The notes below the pieces were generated by a model that was given only the letters and a program-made list of their open reading frames with translations, ran no database searches and was not told where the DNA came from. The position numbers and the translations under genes are program-made. From Mesorhizobium sp. AR02 (lineage in GTDB: Bacteria; Pseudomonadota; Alphaproteobacteria; Rhizobiales; Rhizobiaceae), in assembly GCF_024746835.1 (NCBI RefSeq), contig NZ_CP080531.1, positions 1,240,001 through 1,304,000 on the forward strand: 64,000 nucleotides of DNA, read 5' to 3'. Each line of letters begins with the position of its first letter. Within the stretch, counting starts at the first letter, position 1. Positions 47,147-56,849 of this stretch are shown here, piece by piece.

Positions 47147-47497
47147 TTAAATCGCTGCAGTAAACTGAATTTCGACGCGGATTTCGGGTAGCGCGAAGCT
47201 GGCGCCGACCGTCGCGCGTGCCGGTGGCTCGGCGCCATCGAGCCAAGTGACCCAAGCCTTGTTCATCGCGTCGAAGTCCTCGACGTCCCTCAACCAGATC
47301 TGAGCGAACAGCAGCTTCGACCTGTCCGCGCCAACGCTCATCAAAAGGGCATCGGCCTTTTCCAATATCTGCTGCGTCTGGTTGGACGTATCGGTTTTCT
47401 TGTCGTCGGCCGTCAACCCCGAAAGATAGACCGTGCCGTTGTGAACGACGATCCGGCTAAGCCGCTCGTTCTTGTCAAATCGTTCGATTTTCGTCAT
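47147..47497 (-). CDS. RidA family protein (enamine/imine deaminase)
   Basis: Small trimeric hydrolase of the RidA/YjgF family, 115-residue form starting MTKIERF at 47497 (seven codons longer from 47518). The segments VVHNGTVYLSGLTADD, QTQQILEKADALLMSVGADRSKLL and the C-terminal pocket ARATVGASFALPEIRVEIQ contain the Arg and Glu of the active RidA group. It removes reactive enamines produced by PLP enzymes or amino acid oxidases, fitting the adjacent DAO-type oxidase and class V aminotransferase. First gene to the right of IS copy 1. Confidence 0.88.
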   Translation of the reverse strand: MTKIERFDKNERLSRIVVHNGTVYLSGLTADDKKTDTSNQTQQILEKADALLMSVGADRSKLLFAQIWLRDVEDFDAMNKAWVTWLDGAEPPARATVGASFALPEIRVEIQFTAAI

Positions 47498-47563
47498 GGC
47501 GCAAGGCCCCAGATGCATTGGTCAAAAGCAGGCTGCCGCAGGTGATCCCGGGGCCAAGGAAGC

Positions 47564-48700
47564 TCAAACATGCGCAACGGTGGAGCGCTGAGCGTAAGCT
47601 TGAAAGAAACGTTGCGGACGAAACGTCTCCATCTCCTCATGGATCTTGCCGCGCACGATTTCATCGGCGACCACCTTGCCCAGCTGCGGCGCGATCGTCA
47701 CGCCACTGTGCGTCACCGCCATATAGTGGCCGGCGATGTCCGGCATTGCGCCGGCACAGGTGTAGCCATCTTCTGGGAAAGGTCGGACGGTTGTCCGAAT
47801 TGCTTCAACGCCTGCCGAGCGAAGCGAAGGCAGGACCCGGCTTGCCGCATCGAGGAGGGTCGCCGCCTCGTCGCCGGTGGGGCTGAGCGTCTCGGGCTTC
47901 TTGAACGTCATGTCCACCGAGACCTTGTGAATCATGATACGGCCGGCACCGTCGGGACGGAGGTCCAGATCGTCGGCATGCAGCTGGCTCCGAAGCGTCA
48001 ACGCGACCGGTGGGGTGAAAGCAAGCACGCCGATCGTCGAGGAAAGTGGAATGCCTTGCGCATCGCCGAGCCTCTCACTCGACCAGCCGCCGGTGCAGTT
48101 CACGACAGCATCCGCAGCGTAGTGTTCGCCGTTCGCCGTGCGAACTGCCCGTACACGCCCCCCTTCGGTCTCGATCTCGGTCGCGCGTGAGCCGACTTTG
48201 ACCTGTGCACCCCAGCGTTCCTTCGCCGCCCGCAAAAGCCAGGCCGAGCAGAGGACAGGATCAACCCACCCTTCCTCCGGATAATATGAGATTGGACAAT
48301 CGCCGATGGCGGAGACGTCGATATCGGGCTCCATCTCGCCTACGCGCTTCTTGTCCATCCACTCGACGCCGTAACCCCACTCCCTCATCTGCCGGAAGTT
48401 CTCGAAATAGTCGTCCATCGTCTCCGGCACCGTCCGCCAATCGAAACTGCCGGTTTGAGTGAACCAGGGAGCGGCGCCAAAGTCGCGCCTGAGTTCAAGG
48501 TGGGCACGCATCCCTGCGACGTTCAGATCGAAATACGGCCGAGGCCGTTTGGTCGTTGCATTTGTCCAGGCAAAGCTTACCGCCGACGTGCCTCCCGCTA
48601 TCCTTCCGGCCTCCAGCACAGTGACGTCCGCTCCCGCCTTTGCGCATTCATAAGCGGCAGAACTGCCGACGATGCCGGAACCGATGACCACTATGCGCAT
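47564..48700 (-). CDS. FAD-dependent D-amino acid oxidase-type oxidoreductase (DAO family)
   Basis: Flavoprotein of 378 residues: ADP-binding IVVIGSGIVGSSAAYECAKAG at the N-terminus, the DAO segment GGTSAVSFAWTNATTKRPRPYFDL and the C-terminal CAGAMPDIAGHYMAVTHSGVTIAPQLGKVVADEI. Oxidative deamination of an amino or imino acid is expected, giving an imine for RidA. The start at 48700 (MRIVVIG) has GGAGTC upstream; the frame to 48811 lies in the promoter region. It ends 66 nt before the RidA gene, so they are likely co-transcribed. The substrate is unknown. Confidence 0.86.
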   Translation of the reverse strand: MRIVVIGSGIVGSSAAYECAKAGADVTVLEAGRIAGGTSAVSFAWTNATTKRPRPYFDLNVAGMRAHLELRRDFGAAPWFTQTGSFDWRTVPETMDDYFENFRQMREWGYGVEWMDKKRVGEMEPDIDVSAIGDCPISYYPEEGWVDPVLCSAWLLRAAKERWGAQVKVGSRATEIETEGGRVRAVRTANGEHYAADAVVNCTGGWSSERLGDAQGIPLSSTIGVLAFTPPVALTLRSQLHADDLDLRPDGAGRIMIHKVSVDMTFKKPETLSPTGDEAATLLDAASRVLPSLRSAGVEAIRTTVRPFPEDGYTCAGAMPDIAGHYMAVTHSGVTIAPQLGKVVADEIVRGKIHEEMETFRPQRFFQAYAQRSTVAHV

Positions 48701-49105
48701 AGAGATGACTCCAATAATTTTCAATACAATCACGCCAGCTGATTGCCTAATATTGGCGTGTTGTAACACTTCTTGAAACTGTGGCGATTTCGGCGAACCG
48801 CGTTGCAACAATGCTCTTGAAGTATTCGTACAATTATCTCTTTAACCGTCCCGATTTCTGGCCCGCCGAGCATCCTGAGTTGCCTGAAAATATTGCAGTG
48901 GGCGACAACCACCGTCAATTGAACTGGCCGCTGCCGTTTATGGCCAAAAGTTATGAACCGGCGTGCTTCCCGCGCCGGCGCATGATCGCCCACGGGCACC
49001 TTCCCGTCAGAAGTTATCAAGTTCGATCGCAATCGGTTCGGAGGGCAATGCTAGGCTTGACGAAGGTCGGCGCATCGGGGGTCGTGGAATGGAAGAGGCA
49101 GCAAG
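48701..49105. other. divergent promoter region, no gene seen
   Basis: About 400 bp between the DAO-type gene and the rightward OCD-family gene. It is more AT-rich near 48710-48860 and contains the short inverted repeat GTGTTGTAACAC at 48758-48769, a possible regulator site for the LysR of this island. Nothing else is recognised. Confidence 0.4.
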
Positions 49106-50104
49106 GTGAACGGCGAGCCGGAATTCCTGCTGATCGACAAGAGCGCGATCCGGGAGATTTTGACACTCTCTCTCGTGCTTGAGACCACCGAGGCAGCCCT
49201 GCGCAAAACATCGACTGGCATGGCTCGCCAGCAGATCAGGCGCACGCTCGAACTTGCGGGTGCCGCCGGGAGCTGTCTGTCGCTTATGTACGCGGTGCTG
49301 GACGACCGGCCGCTGTTTGGGGCGAAGGTGCTGTCCGTGTTTCCCGAGAATTTTGCGCACGGCCTTTCGTCCCATCGCGGTGGTGTGTTCCTGTTCGAAA
49401 AGGAGAATGGACGGCCGGTAGCCTTGATCGACGGAGGAGAACTAACGGCCTGGCGGACCGCGGCGGCCAGCGCTGTCGCCACGAGGGCGCTTTCACGCTC
49501 CGAGAGTTCCACCCTCACCGTGTTGGGATATGGCGAGCAGGCACGTCGACACGTGGCAGCCATCGCGGACGTGCGTCCGATCCGTGCGATCAATGTCTGG
49601 GGCCGCGACTTCGAAAAGGCGCAGCGTTTTGCTGAGGAACTGTCCGTTTCCTTCGAGGTGAAGGCGCATCGCGAGGCTCGCGACGCCGTTCGCGAGGCAG
49701 ACATCATCTGTACGACGACTTCGTCCGAAAAGCCGGTGCTGTACGGCGATTGGCTGCCGCCTGGTGCTCACGTCAACGCAGTCGGCGCAAGCGTTGCCTC
49801 ATGCCGCGAACTCGACCTCGAATGCGTGCGCAAAGCGCAGATCTGGGTGGACTACCTGCCCATGGCGCTCGCAGCCGCGGGAGAACTGCTCGAGGCGATT
49901 AAGAGCGGCCTGATCGGTGCTGACCACATTCGCGGTGAGGTTGGCGAGGTGCTGGCAGGCGCGAAACCCGGCCGATCTGGCGACGGTCAGATTACACTCT
50001 TCCGGTCTCTCGGCGTTCCCGCCCAGGACATCGAACTCGCCAATCTCGTCTATACCTCAGCCCTTCATGCCGGGCTGGGCACCTCGATCGATTTCAGGTT
50101 GTGA
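49106..50104 (+). CDS. ornithine cyclodeaminase/mu-crystallin family protein
   Basis: NAD(P)-dependent OCD-family enzyme, 332 residues, GTG start at 49106 behind GAAGAGG. Landmarks are GAKVLSVFPENFAHGLSSHRGGVFLFE (substrate Lys/Arg region), ALIDGGELTAWRTAAASAVATRALS, the Rossmann motif VLGYGEQARRHVAAI and GAHVNAVGASVASCRELDLE. Members include ornithine cyclodeaminase, alanine dehydrogenase and ketimine reductase, so the exact reaction is open. It is followed 3 nt later by the PLP enzyme gene. Confidence 0.87.
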   Translation: MNGEPEFLLIDKSAIREILTLSLVLETTEAALRKTSTGMARQQIRRTLELAGAAGSCLSLMYAVLDDRPLFGAKVLSVFPENFAHGLSSHRGGVFLFEKENGRPVALIDGGELTAWRTAAASAVATRALSRSESSTLTVLGYGEQARRHVAAIADVRPIRAINVWGRDFEKAQRFAEELSVSFEVKAHREARDAVREADIICTTTSSEKPVLYGDWLPPGAHVNAVGASVASCRELDLECVRKAQIWVDYLPMALAAAGELLEAIKSGLIGADHIRGEVGEVLAGAKPGRSGDGQITLFRSLGVPAQDIELANLVYTSALHAGLGTSIDFRL

Positions 50105-50107
50105 GCC

Positions 50108-51250
50108 ATGCTGAGCTGCCAGAGAGATCTCTTCTCCATCCCCCGCCAGACGGCTTACCTGGACGCCGCGTACATGTCCCCGATCCCGACCGCCGCCGTC
50201 GCGGCCGGCGAGGCTGGCGCCAGGGTGAAGGCCGAGCCCTGGAAAATGACCATCGCCTCCTACTATGATGAAGTGGAGGAGGCACGGCACCTCGCCGCCT
50301 CGATGGTGGGCGCGGATGCCGACGACATCGCCATTGTCGCCGCCACCAGCTATGGCATGGCTATCGCAGCGGCCAATGTTGCGGTCCCGGCGGGTTCGGC
50401 CATTCTTCTCATGGAGAACGAACACACCTCGCATCGATATGTCTGGTACGATCTCGCAAAGCGCGCCGGCGCTTCCGTCGAAATCGTTCCGCAACCGGCC
50501 GATGGCGACTGGACCAAAGCGATCGTGTCGGCGATCCGCAACTCGAGCCGTCGCATCGCGGTTGTCGCAGGAACGTTGGTTCACTGGTTCGAGGGCATGG
50601 CGATCGACCTGGAGGCAGTGGCAGTCGCCGCACGCGCGGCAGGCGCCAGCCTTGTCGTCGACGGTACCCAATGGGTTGGCGCCGTGCCCTTCGATGTCCG
50701 TCGCGTGCGGCCGGATTTTCTCGTCTTTGCTACCTACAAGTTCCTGCTCGGTCCGTATCGCCTCGCATTCCTCTACGCTGATCGCCGGTGGCACGAAACG
50801 GGGCGCACGCTCGAACATCATTCGTGGAACCGGGTGGGTGGTGACAGATCCGACTTCTACAAGGTCGCGGTGCCCGACTTTCTTCACGGCGCGCGGCGGT
50901 TCGACATGGGGGAACGCTCCGATTTTGCGGTCCTGCCCATCGCCATCGCTGCAATGAAGCTCATCCACGGATGGACCGTCGAGAGCGTGTTTGGACGCCT
51001 CCGTCACCTCAACGAACTCGTCTGGTCACAGGCGGAAAGCAGAGGGCTGCCGGTCGCGCGTCCGCGATATCCGACACCACATATCTCGATCCTCGACATC
51101 GGCGATCGTCTCGCGGCGAACGCGTCACAGGACCTCAAACGTGCTGGCGTTCACGTCACGCTACGTGGCACGAAGATGCGCGTGTCGCCGCATGTCTACA
51201 ATGACGAACCGGATATCGATCGCCTATTCGAAAGCCTGCCGCTCCGGTAG
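50108..51250 (+). CDS. class V aminotransferase-fold PLP enzyme
   Basis: PLP-dependent enzyme of 380 residues related to selenocysteine lyase/kynureninase-type class V proteins. The PLP lysine is probably in FATYKFLLGPYRLAFLY near residue 214, with the preceding Asp in LVVDGTQWVGAVPFDV. The opening AYLDAAYMSPIPTAAV is typical. Its start codon comes 3 nt after the OCD gene stop, so the two act together, presumably on the same amino acid. The function is otherwise unassigned. Confidence 0.85.
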   Translation: MLSCQRDLFSIPRQTAYLDAAYMSPIPTAAVAAGEAGARVKAEPWKMTIASYYDEVEEARHLAASMVGADADDIAIVAATSYGMAIAAANVAVPAGSAILLMENEHTSHRYVWYDLAKRAGASVEIVPQPADGDWTKAIVSAIRNSSRRIAVVAGTLVHWFEGMAIDLEAVAVAARAAGASLVVDGTQWVGAVPFDVRRVRPDFLVFATYKFLLGPYRLAFLYADRRWHETGRTLEHHSWNRVGGDRSDFYKVAVPDFLHGARRFDMGERSDFAVLPIAIAAMKLIHGWTVESVFGRLRHLNELVWSQAESRGLPVARPRYPTPHISILDIGDRLAANASQDLKRAGVHVTLRGTKMRVSPHVYNDEPDIDRLFESLPLR

Positions 51251-51256
51251 AGGCTT

Positions 51257-52261
51257 TCAACGTTGCATGGCAACAGTTTTGTCGGCCTGGCGGCGAGGAC
51301 CCAAGGCTGTGATTCCCGCTTCCACGCCATTCATAAAATTTCGCGTCGTCTGGATGAGATGCTCCGTGAAAGCGTCCGCCGCGGTCGACGCAATGACGCC
51401 CCACGGCCGGTAGACGCTGAGATTAAGATCGAGATGGGGCCGGAAATCCCTGATCTCGATAGGTAGGTCACGTGCCATCCAGGCGGAAAGCCTGTCGACG
51501 ACGCTCACACCGGCGCCGGACGCGACGAGCCCGATGCAGGCGCTGGAGAGGCTCGCCTCTACTTTCAGGAGCCGTCCCACGCCGCATTCTTCGCACAGGG
51601 CATCGAGTTGCTGGCGCATCGGATCGGCGGAGCCCATCGAGATGAAGTCGAGACCTTCGAGGTCTTCCGCCTGCACGATTTCGAGCTCGGACAAACGGTG
51701 ACCCGCCGGCATGACACACACTGGTGGGGTTGCTGTCAGCGCACGCCTGACAATTGAAGAGTTGTCGTCCGCTGCCGTGACGCCTATGCCGATGTCGAGC
51801 TGATTGCGGCTTGCCCGCTGCACCACTGTCGCGGAGCTGCGGATATCCAGTGAAATCGACACAGATGGATGTAGTTTTGAAAAGCTCGTGATGATGGACG
51901 GCAGCAGCGTGGAGCCGAAAGCCGGGAGCGCGCAGATGTTCAGCCTGCCGCTGCGCAATTCGCGGATTTCCCTTGCAGCCCGCGAGATGCCGCGCGCGGA
52001 CTCGAAAACGCGCTTCACCTCGGCATAAAGCATGTGCGCTTCAGGCGTAGGGATCAGTCGCTGCCGGCTTTTCCTGAAAAGCTGGAAATCCGCCTTCTCG
52101 CTGAGGTGCTGAAGCATTTTGCTGACGGCCGGCTGCGTGATGTCGAGCGCGTCGGCCGCCTTGGTGGTTGTTCCATGCAGCATGACCGATGCGAAGACCT
52201 CGATCTCGCGCGGCGTAAAATCAGTCCCCTTTGTGACCGTATCCTTTTCGCCGAGGTTCAT
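51257..52261 (-). CDS. LysR-family transcriptional regulator
   Basis: Regulator of about 334 residues: HTH TPREIEVFASVMLHGTTTKAADALDITQPAVSKMLQHL near the N-terminus, then a periplasmic-binding-like effector domain (SGRLNICALPAFGSTLLPSIIT; GLDFISMGSADPMRQQ). The start at 52261 (MNLGEKD) has AAGGCGAG upstream. It is convergent with the aminotransferase gene, stops 6 nt apart, and probably controls the island's catabolic genes in response to an amino acid. The effector-domain style is that of OccR/NocR-type LysR proteins, which would suit opine or amino acid sensing, with low certainty. Confidence 0.85.
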   Translation of the reverse strand: MNLGEKDTVTKGTDFTPREIEVFASVMLHGTTTKAADALDITQPAVSKMLQHLSEKADFQLFRKSRQRLIPTPEAHMLYAEVKRVFESARGISRAAREIRELRSGRLNICALPAFGSTLLPSIITSFSKLHPSVSISLDIRSSATVVQRASRNQLDIGIGVTAADDNSSIVRRALTATPPVCVMPAGHRLSELEIVQAEDLEGLDFISMGSADPMRQQLDALCEECGVGRLLKVEASLSSACIGLVASGAGVSVVDRLSAWMARDLPIEIRDFRPHLDLNLSVYRPWGVIASTAADAFTEHLIQTTRNFMNGVEAGITALGPRRQADKTVAMQR

Positions 52262-52411
52262 CACCGCTCGCCTTGCTATGCAGCTAGACCGCTGTACCAA
52301 AACAGCGCGCTGCAGAAGCCAAGGTAACGGGAAGGCGCCCATGTTCCAAGAGGCGCGCGAAGGAAGTTTATTCCTGCAGGTTATGAACTTTCAGCGCTTT
52401 GGCGACGGGTC

Positions 52412-53785
52412 TCAGGTGCTTGTCAACATTTCAGCGAGGTCGAGCAAAGCGGCATCCTGGCACGGAAGGGCAGCAAGCTGCACCGATACCGGCAGCCCGT
52501 CGGGCACCGCCAAGGGAATGGCCAAGGCTGGCATGCCAAGCATATTTGCCCAGCGACGGAAGCGGCCGCCGGCCATTCCCCACGGCACCATGTCCCCATT
52601 CACCTCGGTCAGTTCGTCGGAAAGCCGAGGCGCCGATCCAGGCGCCGTTGGGATTGCGAGAGCGTCGAGGCCTGCAATTCTCTGCAGAAACTGACCTCGC
52701 ATCTCATTTCGAATTTCGATGGCGCCATCATAGACGTCCGCACTGATGCGAATGCCGTCTTGCAGGAATGAGCGAACCACATCACCCACCATATCCGGCC
52801 CCTGCTCGATTATGTCGCGGTAGATTCTCGCGAACTCGCACTGCAGGATTGTCAATCCCGCGGCTACGAAGGCCTCCCTGTCATCGAAGGAGATCTCGAT
52901 CGTGCGCACCATGGGACGATCGAGCAGAGCAGCCGTCGCAACATCGATGCTTGTGTCGACAGCAACGCCAACCAGCTCGGGACAGATGCCGATCGTGACG
53001 CTGGTTCTCGATTCTCTCTCCTTGCTCGCGCCGGCGGGTGGGCTGAGCCGTTTTCCGGCAAGCGCCTCGGTCATCAGGCTAACGTCCCTGACTGAACGTG
53101 CAAGAACGCCGACGCAGTCCAGCGAAGGCGCTATGCTCATCACGCCCTCCATGGCGATCAGCCCATTCGTAGGCTTGTAACCGAATAGCCCTGTTGCGGC
53201 AGCCGGCGATCGGTTTGACCCGCCACTGTCGGTGCCGACCGCGGCCAGGCAAAAGCCGGCTGCGACCGCTGCGGCCGATCCACTGCTCGTGCCGCCCGTC
53301 CCACGGCTTAAATCAAGCGGGTTGGCGACCTTGCCGTACCAGGGGTTGTCATGCCCGCCCACGCACAGCTCGTGCAGGTTCGTCTTGCCGATGATGATGG
53401 CGCCGGCGGCCTGAAGATTGGCAATGCAGGTAGCCGTCGCCGGCGCGACATGGTTCGCAAGCAGCCGGGAGCCAGCCGTTGTCGGCCAATGCTTCACGTC
53501 GAGGACGTCTTTGACCGCGATCGGCACGCCATGCAGCGGGCCGCGTTTGTGACCAGATCTGATCTCGAGCGTGGCCTGACGTGCGGCATCGAGTGCATCA
53601 GCTTCATTGACGGAGATCATCGCCCTGATCTGTTCGTTCAGATCACCGATCCGCTCGAGGCAGTCTTCGACGATTTCCACGGGCGACAAGCCGGCAGAGA
53701 TTTTGTCGCTCATCTCCTCAATCGATGCGCAAGCACTGCTATTCATTTGACGACCATAGAGCGGAGGAGGCCTGACCGACATCAT
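52412..53785 (-). CDS. amidase signature-family hydrolase
   Basis: Amidase of 457 residues with the Ser-cisSer-Lys triad: Lys in GVPIAVKDVLDVKHWPTTAG, cis-Ser in RGTGGTSSGSAAAVAAGF, and nucleophile Ser in VGTDSGGSNRSPAAATG (canonical GTDTGGSIRxPA). The start at 53785 has GGGAGA at suitable distance; longer (53824) and shorter (53746) starts are possible. It releases an amine or ammonia from an amide. It may act on an N-acyl amino acid imported by the neighbouring ABC system. Confidence 0.85.
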   Translation of the reverse strand: MMSVRPPPLYGRQMNSSACASIEEMSDKISAGLSPVEIVEDCLERIGDLNEQIRAMISVNEADALDAARQATLEIRSGHKRGPLHGVPIAVKDVLDVKHWPTTAGSRLLANHVAPATATCIANLQAAGAIIIGKTNLHELCVGGHDNPWYGKVANPLDLSRGTGGTSSGSAAAVAAGFCLAAVGTDSGGSNRSPAAATGLFGYKPTNGLIAMEGVMSIAPSLDCVGVLARSVRDVSLMTEALAGKRLSPPAGASKERESRTSVTIGICPELVGVAVDTSIDVATAALLDRPMVRTIEISFDDREAFVAAGLTILQCEFARIYRDIIEQGPDMVGDVVRSFLQDGIRISADVYDGAIEIRNEMRGQFLQRIAGLDALAIPTAPGSAPRLSDELTEVNGDMVPWGMAGGRFRRWANMLGMPALAIPLAVPDGLPVSVQLAALPCQDAALLDLAEMLTST

Positions 53786-54263
53786 TGCGGCCGGCTCTCC
53801 CTGAGAGCCAGTCGACGATGCCACATCAGAAATTTGGTGGACAGTCGCGAGCCTATTCCAGTGGAAGCGGGGCTATTGCTGAAAACTCATAGTCTGGATC
53901 AATGGCGGCGCCGTGAACGGGTCAATCCCCGCGCTCGCCCCACACGCGCATCAAATAGCGTTGATGGTTTGGTGGCCGAGCCTAGTGCCGGACTGCGTCA
54001 CTCGAAGGTCTGTCACTATCATAACTATTGGTGATGAACCGCGTGGCAAGGGGCATTAGATCGAGGTCATTTGACCTGTTAGCGTTTTCAAACACCGCCC
54101 TGAAAGAAGGTCGACTGAGCCGAATGGTCAAGTTCGCATCGCCGAAATTATCTCAACCAGTCCATGACGCTCAATGCTGCGGGCTGGCTCTCGGCATCTG
54201 TCCAGATATCGATCTCATTCGACATTGCGGAAGAAATCCACATAAACAAAAAGGGGAACAATC
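53786..54263. other. divergent promoter region, no gene seen
   Basis: About 480 bp between the amidase and the rightward ABC operon. Short open frames here (for example 54028-54267) have no recognisable features. The region presumably holds promoters for both directions; no convincing repeat was seen. Confidence 0.35.
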
Positions 54264-55049
54264 ATGAAAAAGCTTGCACTCGCCTTATCATTGATCGTGG
54301 CGGTCTTTGGCGCCGCCAAACCATCGTCTGCGGCCGATGACGTCATCCGTTTCGGTGTCGCCGCCGAACCATACGCGCCTTTCTCGGTCAAGGATGCCAG
54401 CGGCACTTGGCAAGGCTGGGAAATCGACCTGATGAATGCCGTCTGCAAGGAGATGAAGGCGAAGTGTGAGATCGTCGATATCGCCTGGGACGGCATCATT
54501 CCCGCGCTGCTGGCCAAGAAGTTCGACGTCATCTGGAGTTCGATGTCGATCACGGACAAGCGCAAGGAGGTGATCGACTTCACCGACAAGTATTACTTTT
54601 CGCCCAACGTGCTTGTCGGCGCCAAGGCGGACACGCGGCAATTTGACGTAACCAAGCCGGAGACCTTCAAGGGTATTGCCGTGGCGGCGCAAAGTGCCAG
54701 CCTGCAGGCGACATACATGCAGGACAAGTTCAACGGCATTGCCGAAGTGAAGATCTATCCAACACTCGACGACGAAATCGCCGATATCCAGGCCGGGCGC
54801 GTGGACCTCATGGCAGCAGCGGGTATCCAGATCCAGGATTTCCTGAAAAAGCCGGAAGGCCAAGCCTATGAAATCAAGGTGACGCTGCCGCATGAGAAGA
54901 TGTTTGGATATGGTGACGGCGGTGGCCTGCGCAAGGAAGACACAGCTCTGAGAGATCGCCTCAATGCTGCTCTCAAGGCAGTACGTGCCAGCGGCGAGTA
55001 TGACACGATCACCAAGCGCTATTTCGATTTCAACATTTACGGCGATTGA
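54264..55049 (+). CDS. polar amino acid ABC substrate-binding protein
   Basis: Periplasmic SBP_bac_3 receptor, 261 residues. The ATG follows AAAGGGG; the signal peptide MKKLALALSLIVAVFGAAK ends near SSA-AD. The lobes show VAAEPYAPFSVKDASGTWQGWEIDLMNAVCKEM, AWDGIIPALLAKKFDVIWSSMSIT and KRKEVIDFTDKYYF, the standard lysine/arginine/ornithine/opine-binding pattern. It heads an operon with two permeases. Opine or basic amino acid binding fits with the OCD-family neighbour but is inferred. Confidence 0.9.
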   Translation: MKKLALALSLIVAVFGAAKPSSAADDVIRFGVAAEPYAPFSVKDASGTWQGWEIDLMNAVCKEMKAKCEIVDIAWDGIIPALLAKKFDVIWSSMSITDKRKEVIDFTDKYYFSPNVLVGAKADTRQFDVTKPETFKGIAVAAQSASLQATYMQDKFNGIAEVKIYPTLDDEIADIQAGRVDLMAAAGIQIQDFLKKPEGQAYEIKVTLPHEKMFGYGDGGGLRKEDTALRDRLNAALKAVRASGEYDTITKRYFDFNIYGD

Positions 55050-55121
55050 TCGTCTGTTCCAGGACTGGTGCCGTCCGCCACAGGGGGCCGGCACCATCAT
55101 CACTCAACTGGAACGCGCTGC

Positions 55122-55844
55122 ATGAACGCGACACTGTCCTGGGCAACCCTGCTCAGCTTCGGGGACAAGGGCTGGGGCGACGAATTGCTTCGCGGCGCTT
55201 GCCTGAGCCTTGGAATTTCGATCAGCGCCTATCTTGTCGGCCTGACCCTCGGCCTTATCGGTGCGGTGGCCAAGATCTCGAAGAACCGCGTGGCGATCTC
55301 GGCAGCCGTCGCGTACACGACAATCATCCGCTCCGTCCCGGACATCCTTATCATATTTCTCGTCTACTACACCGCGACAGACGCCCTACGCTGGGTCGTG
55401 AGCCTGGCGGGACTGACGTCCGAATTCCAGCTCAATGGATTTGTCGCCGCGACTTTGTCGCTTGGGATCGTTCAGGGCGGCTACAGCACGGAAGTCCTGC
55501 GTGGTGCGATCGTGGCCATCCCGAAAGGTCAGGTCGAGGCAGCCTATGCACTCGGTTTGACACGGCGCCAGACGTTTTTCCTGGTGACTGTGCCGCAAAT
55601 GGTTCCACTGGCTTTGCCGGGGCTTGGCAATTTGTGGTTGGTCGTCTTGAAGGAAAGCTCACTGGTCAGCCTGATCGGTTTCACCGAGCTTGTTCTCGCC
55701 GGCAAGATGGCCGCCGGCGCCACGCGCGATTACTTTATGTTCTATTGCGCGATCGCGTTCGTATTCCTTGTGATGTCGGGCATATCAGCGCTGCTTTTTC
55801 ATGCCCTCGAAACAGCCACCGTCCGTGGCGGAAGGCAGAGCTAG
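55122..55844 (+). CDS. amino acid ABC transporter permease (HisQ-like)
   Basis: Inner-membrane permease of 240 residues, about five helices. RGACLSLGISISAYLVGLTLGLIGAVAK opens the TM domain and the coupling loop reads EAAYALGLTRRQTFFLVTVPQMVPLALPG. The start at 55122 (MNATLSW) was chosen over 55068, whose extra residues are His-rich and not family-like. The next permease begins 1 nt after its stop. Confidence 0.88.
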   Translation: MNATLSWATLLSFGDKGWGDELLRGACLSLGISISAYLVGLTLGLIGAVAKISKNRVAISAAVAYTTIIRSVPDILIIFLVYYTATDALRWVVSLAGLTSEFQLNGFVAATLSLGIVQGGYSTEVLRGAIVAIPKGQVEAAYALGLTRRQTFFLVTVPQMVPLALPGLGNLWLVVLKESSLVSLIGFTELVLAGKMAAGATRDYFMFYCAIAFVFLVMSGISALLFHALETATVRGGRQS

Positions 55845-55845
55845 C

Positions 55846-56532
55846 GTGACGGAGTTTGGAGCCTATCTTGCCACGCAGCTTCTGGCCGGGGTCCAGACGA
55901 CGATAGTCTTGTTCGTGGGCTGCGCCGTCGTCGGCAATTTGCTTGCCATCCCGATTGCCTTGGCCCGCTTGTCCAACAGGAGATGGCTGCGATATCCGGC
56001 GGTTGCGTTTATTCTCGCCTTCCGGGGCACGCCACTCCTGGTCCAGCTTTATCTCTGCTACTTCGGCGTCGGCCAGATTCTCGCCGGCGTTCCTTCGATA
56101 CGCTACAGCCCGCTCTGGCCCATTTTGCGAGGGGCTGACTTCTATGCGTTTTTTACCCTTTCCTTGAACACTGCGGCCTACTGCGGCGAGATATGGAGAG
56201 GGGCGATAAAGGCCATCCCGGAGGGGCAGCGTGAGGCCGCCCAGTCGCTTGGCCTGTCGAAAACGCGGATTATGATTTCCGTCCTTCTGCCGCAGGCTTG
56301 CAGGTTGGCGCTGCCGGCGATTGGCGGTCAGAATATCCTGCTTTTGAAGGGAACGGCGCTCGCTTCGACGATCACGGTCTTCGAACTCATGGGTGCGGCC
56401 AACCTCGTTCGCGCGCAGACTTTTCGGGTCTACCAGCCTTTGTTCGCCGCCGCGTTTGGATATTTCCTGCTAGCGGCATTGATCACAGTTGGTTTCGGTT
56501 TTTTCGAGAGACAACTTGCTCGACGGTATTGA
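55846..56532 (+). CDS. amino acid ABC transporter permease (HisM-like)
   Basis: Partner permease of 228 residues. TTIVLFVGCAVVGNLLAIPIALARL is an early helix, FRGTPLLVQLYLCYFGVG the conserved periplasmic motif, and EAAQSLGLSKTRIMISVLLPQACRLALP the coupling loop. The GTG start at 55846 has GGAAGG upstream; an ATG at 55801 would overlap the previous gene. No ATP-binding gene follows. The next recognisable coding trace is a truncated RpiR gene and then IS copy 2. Confidence 0.87.
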   Translation: MTEFGAYLATQLLAGVQTTIVLFVGCAVVGNLLAIPIALARLSNRRWLRYPAVAFILAFRGTPLLVQLYLCYFGVGQILAGVPSIRYSPLWPILRGADFYAFFTLSLNTAAYCGEIWRGAIKAIPEGQREAAQSLGLSKTRIMISVLLPQACRLALPAIGGQNILLLKGTALASTITVFELMGAANLVRAQTFRVYQPLFAAAFGYFLLAALITVGFGFFERQLARRY

Positions 56533-56849
56533 GTGGCACCGATTCGGATCACCTGTTTCTTCCATACAGGGTTCACGGAATCCGTTATTCGCTTCGCTCA
56601 GCCGCTGCAGCGTAGCCTGAACTGGTGGTTCGATGAGTGGGGGGAAAGGCGGTAGCGCTCTCCCGCTATCAAAATCAAATAAGCCATTGAAATAATTAAT
56701 AAATCTTGCAAATATGGTAGCGCTATCGGACAAAATTCCTCAATAATTTCAACGCTGCCCGAGTGACGCTACCAACAGGATGCAGACGTCGCTGCTAGTT
56801 CAAACTACGACGAAGTTCAGCCCGGAAAATTCCGCGCGCCTGGGAAAAA
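56533..56849. other. regulatory-looking region with repeated GGTAGCG motifs
   Basis: Contains GGTAGCGCT at 56651-56659, GGTAGCGCTATC at 56716-56727 with the perfect palindrome TAGCGCTA (56718-56725), and an inverted GACGCTACC near 56765-56773. The middle is AT-rich (56680-56715). The TAGCGCTA centre resembles LacI-type operators. No intact gene stands next to it, so it may be the promoter of a lost sugar operon. Confidence 0.4.
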
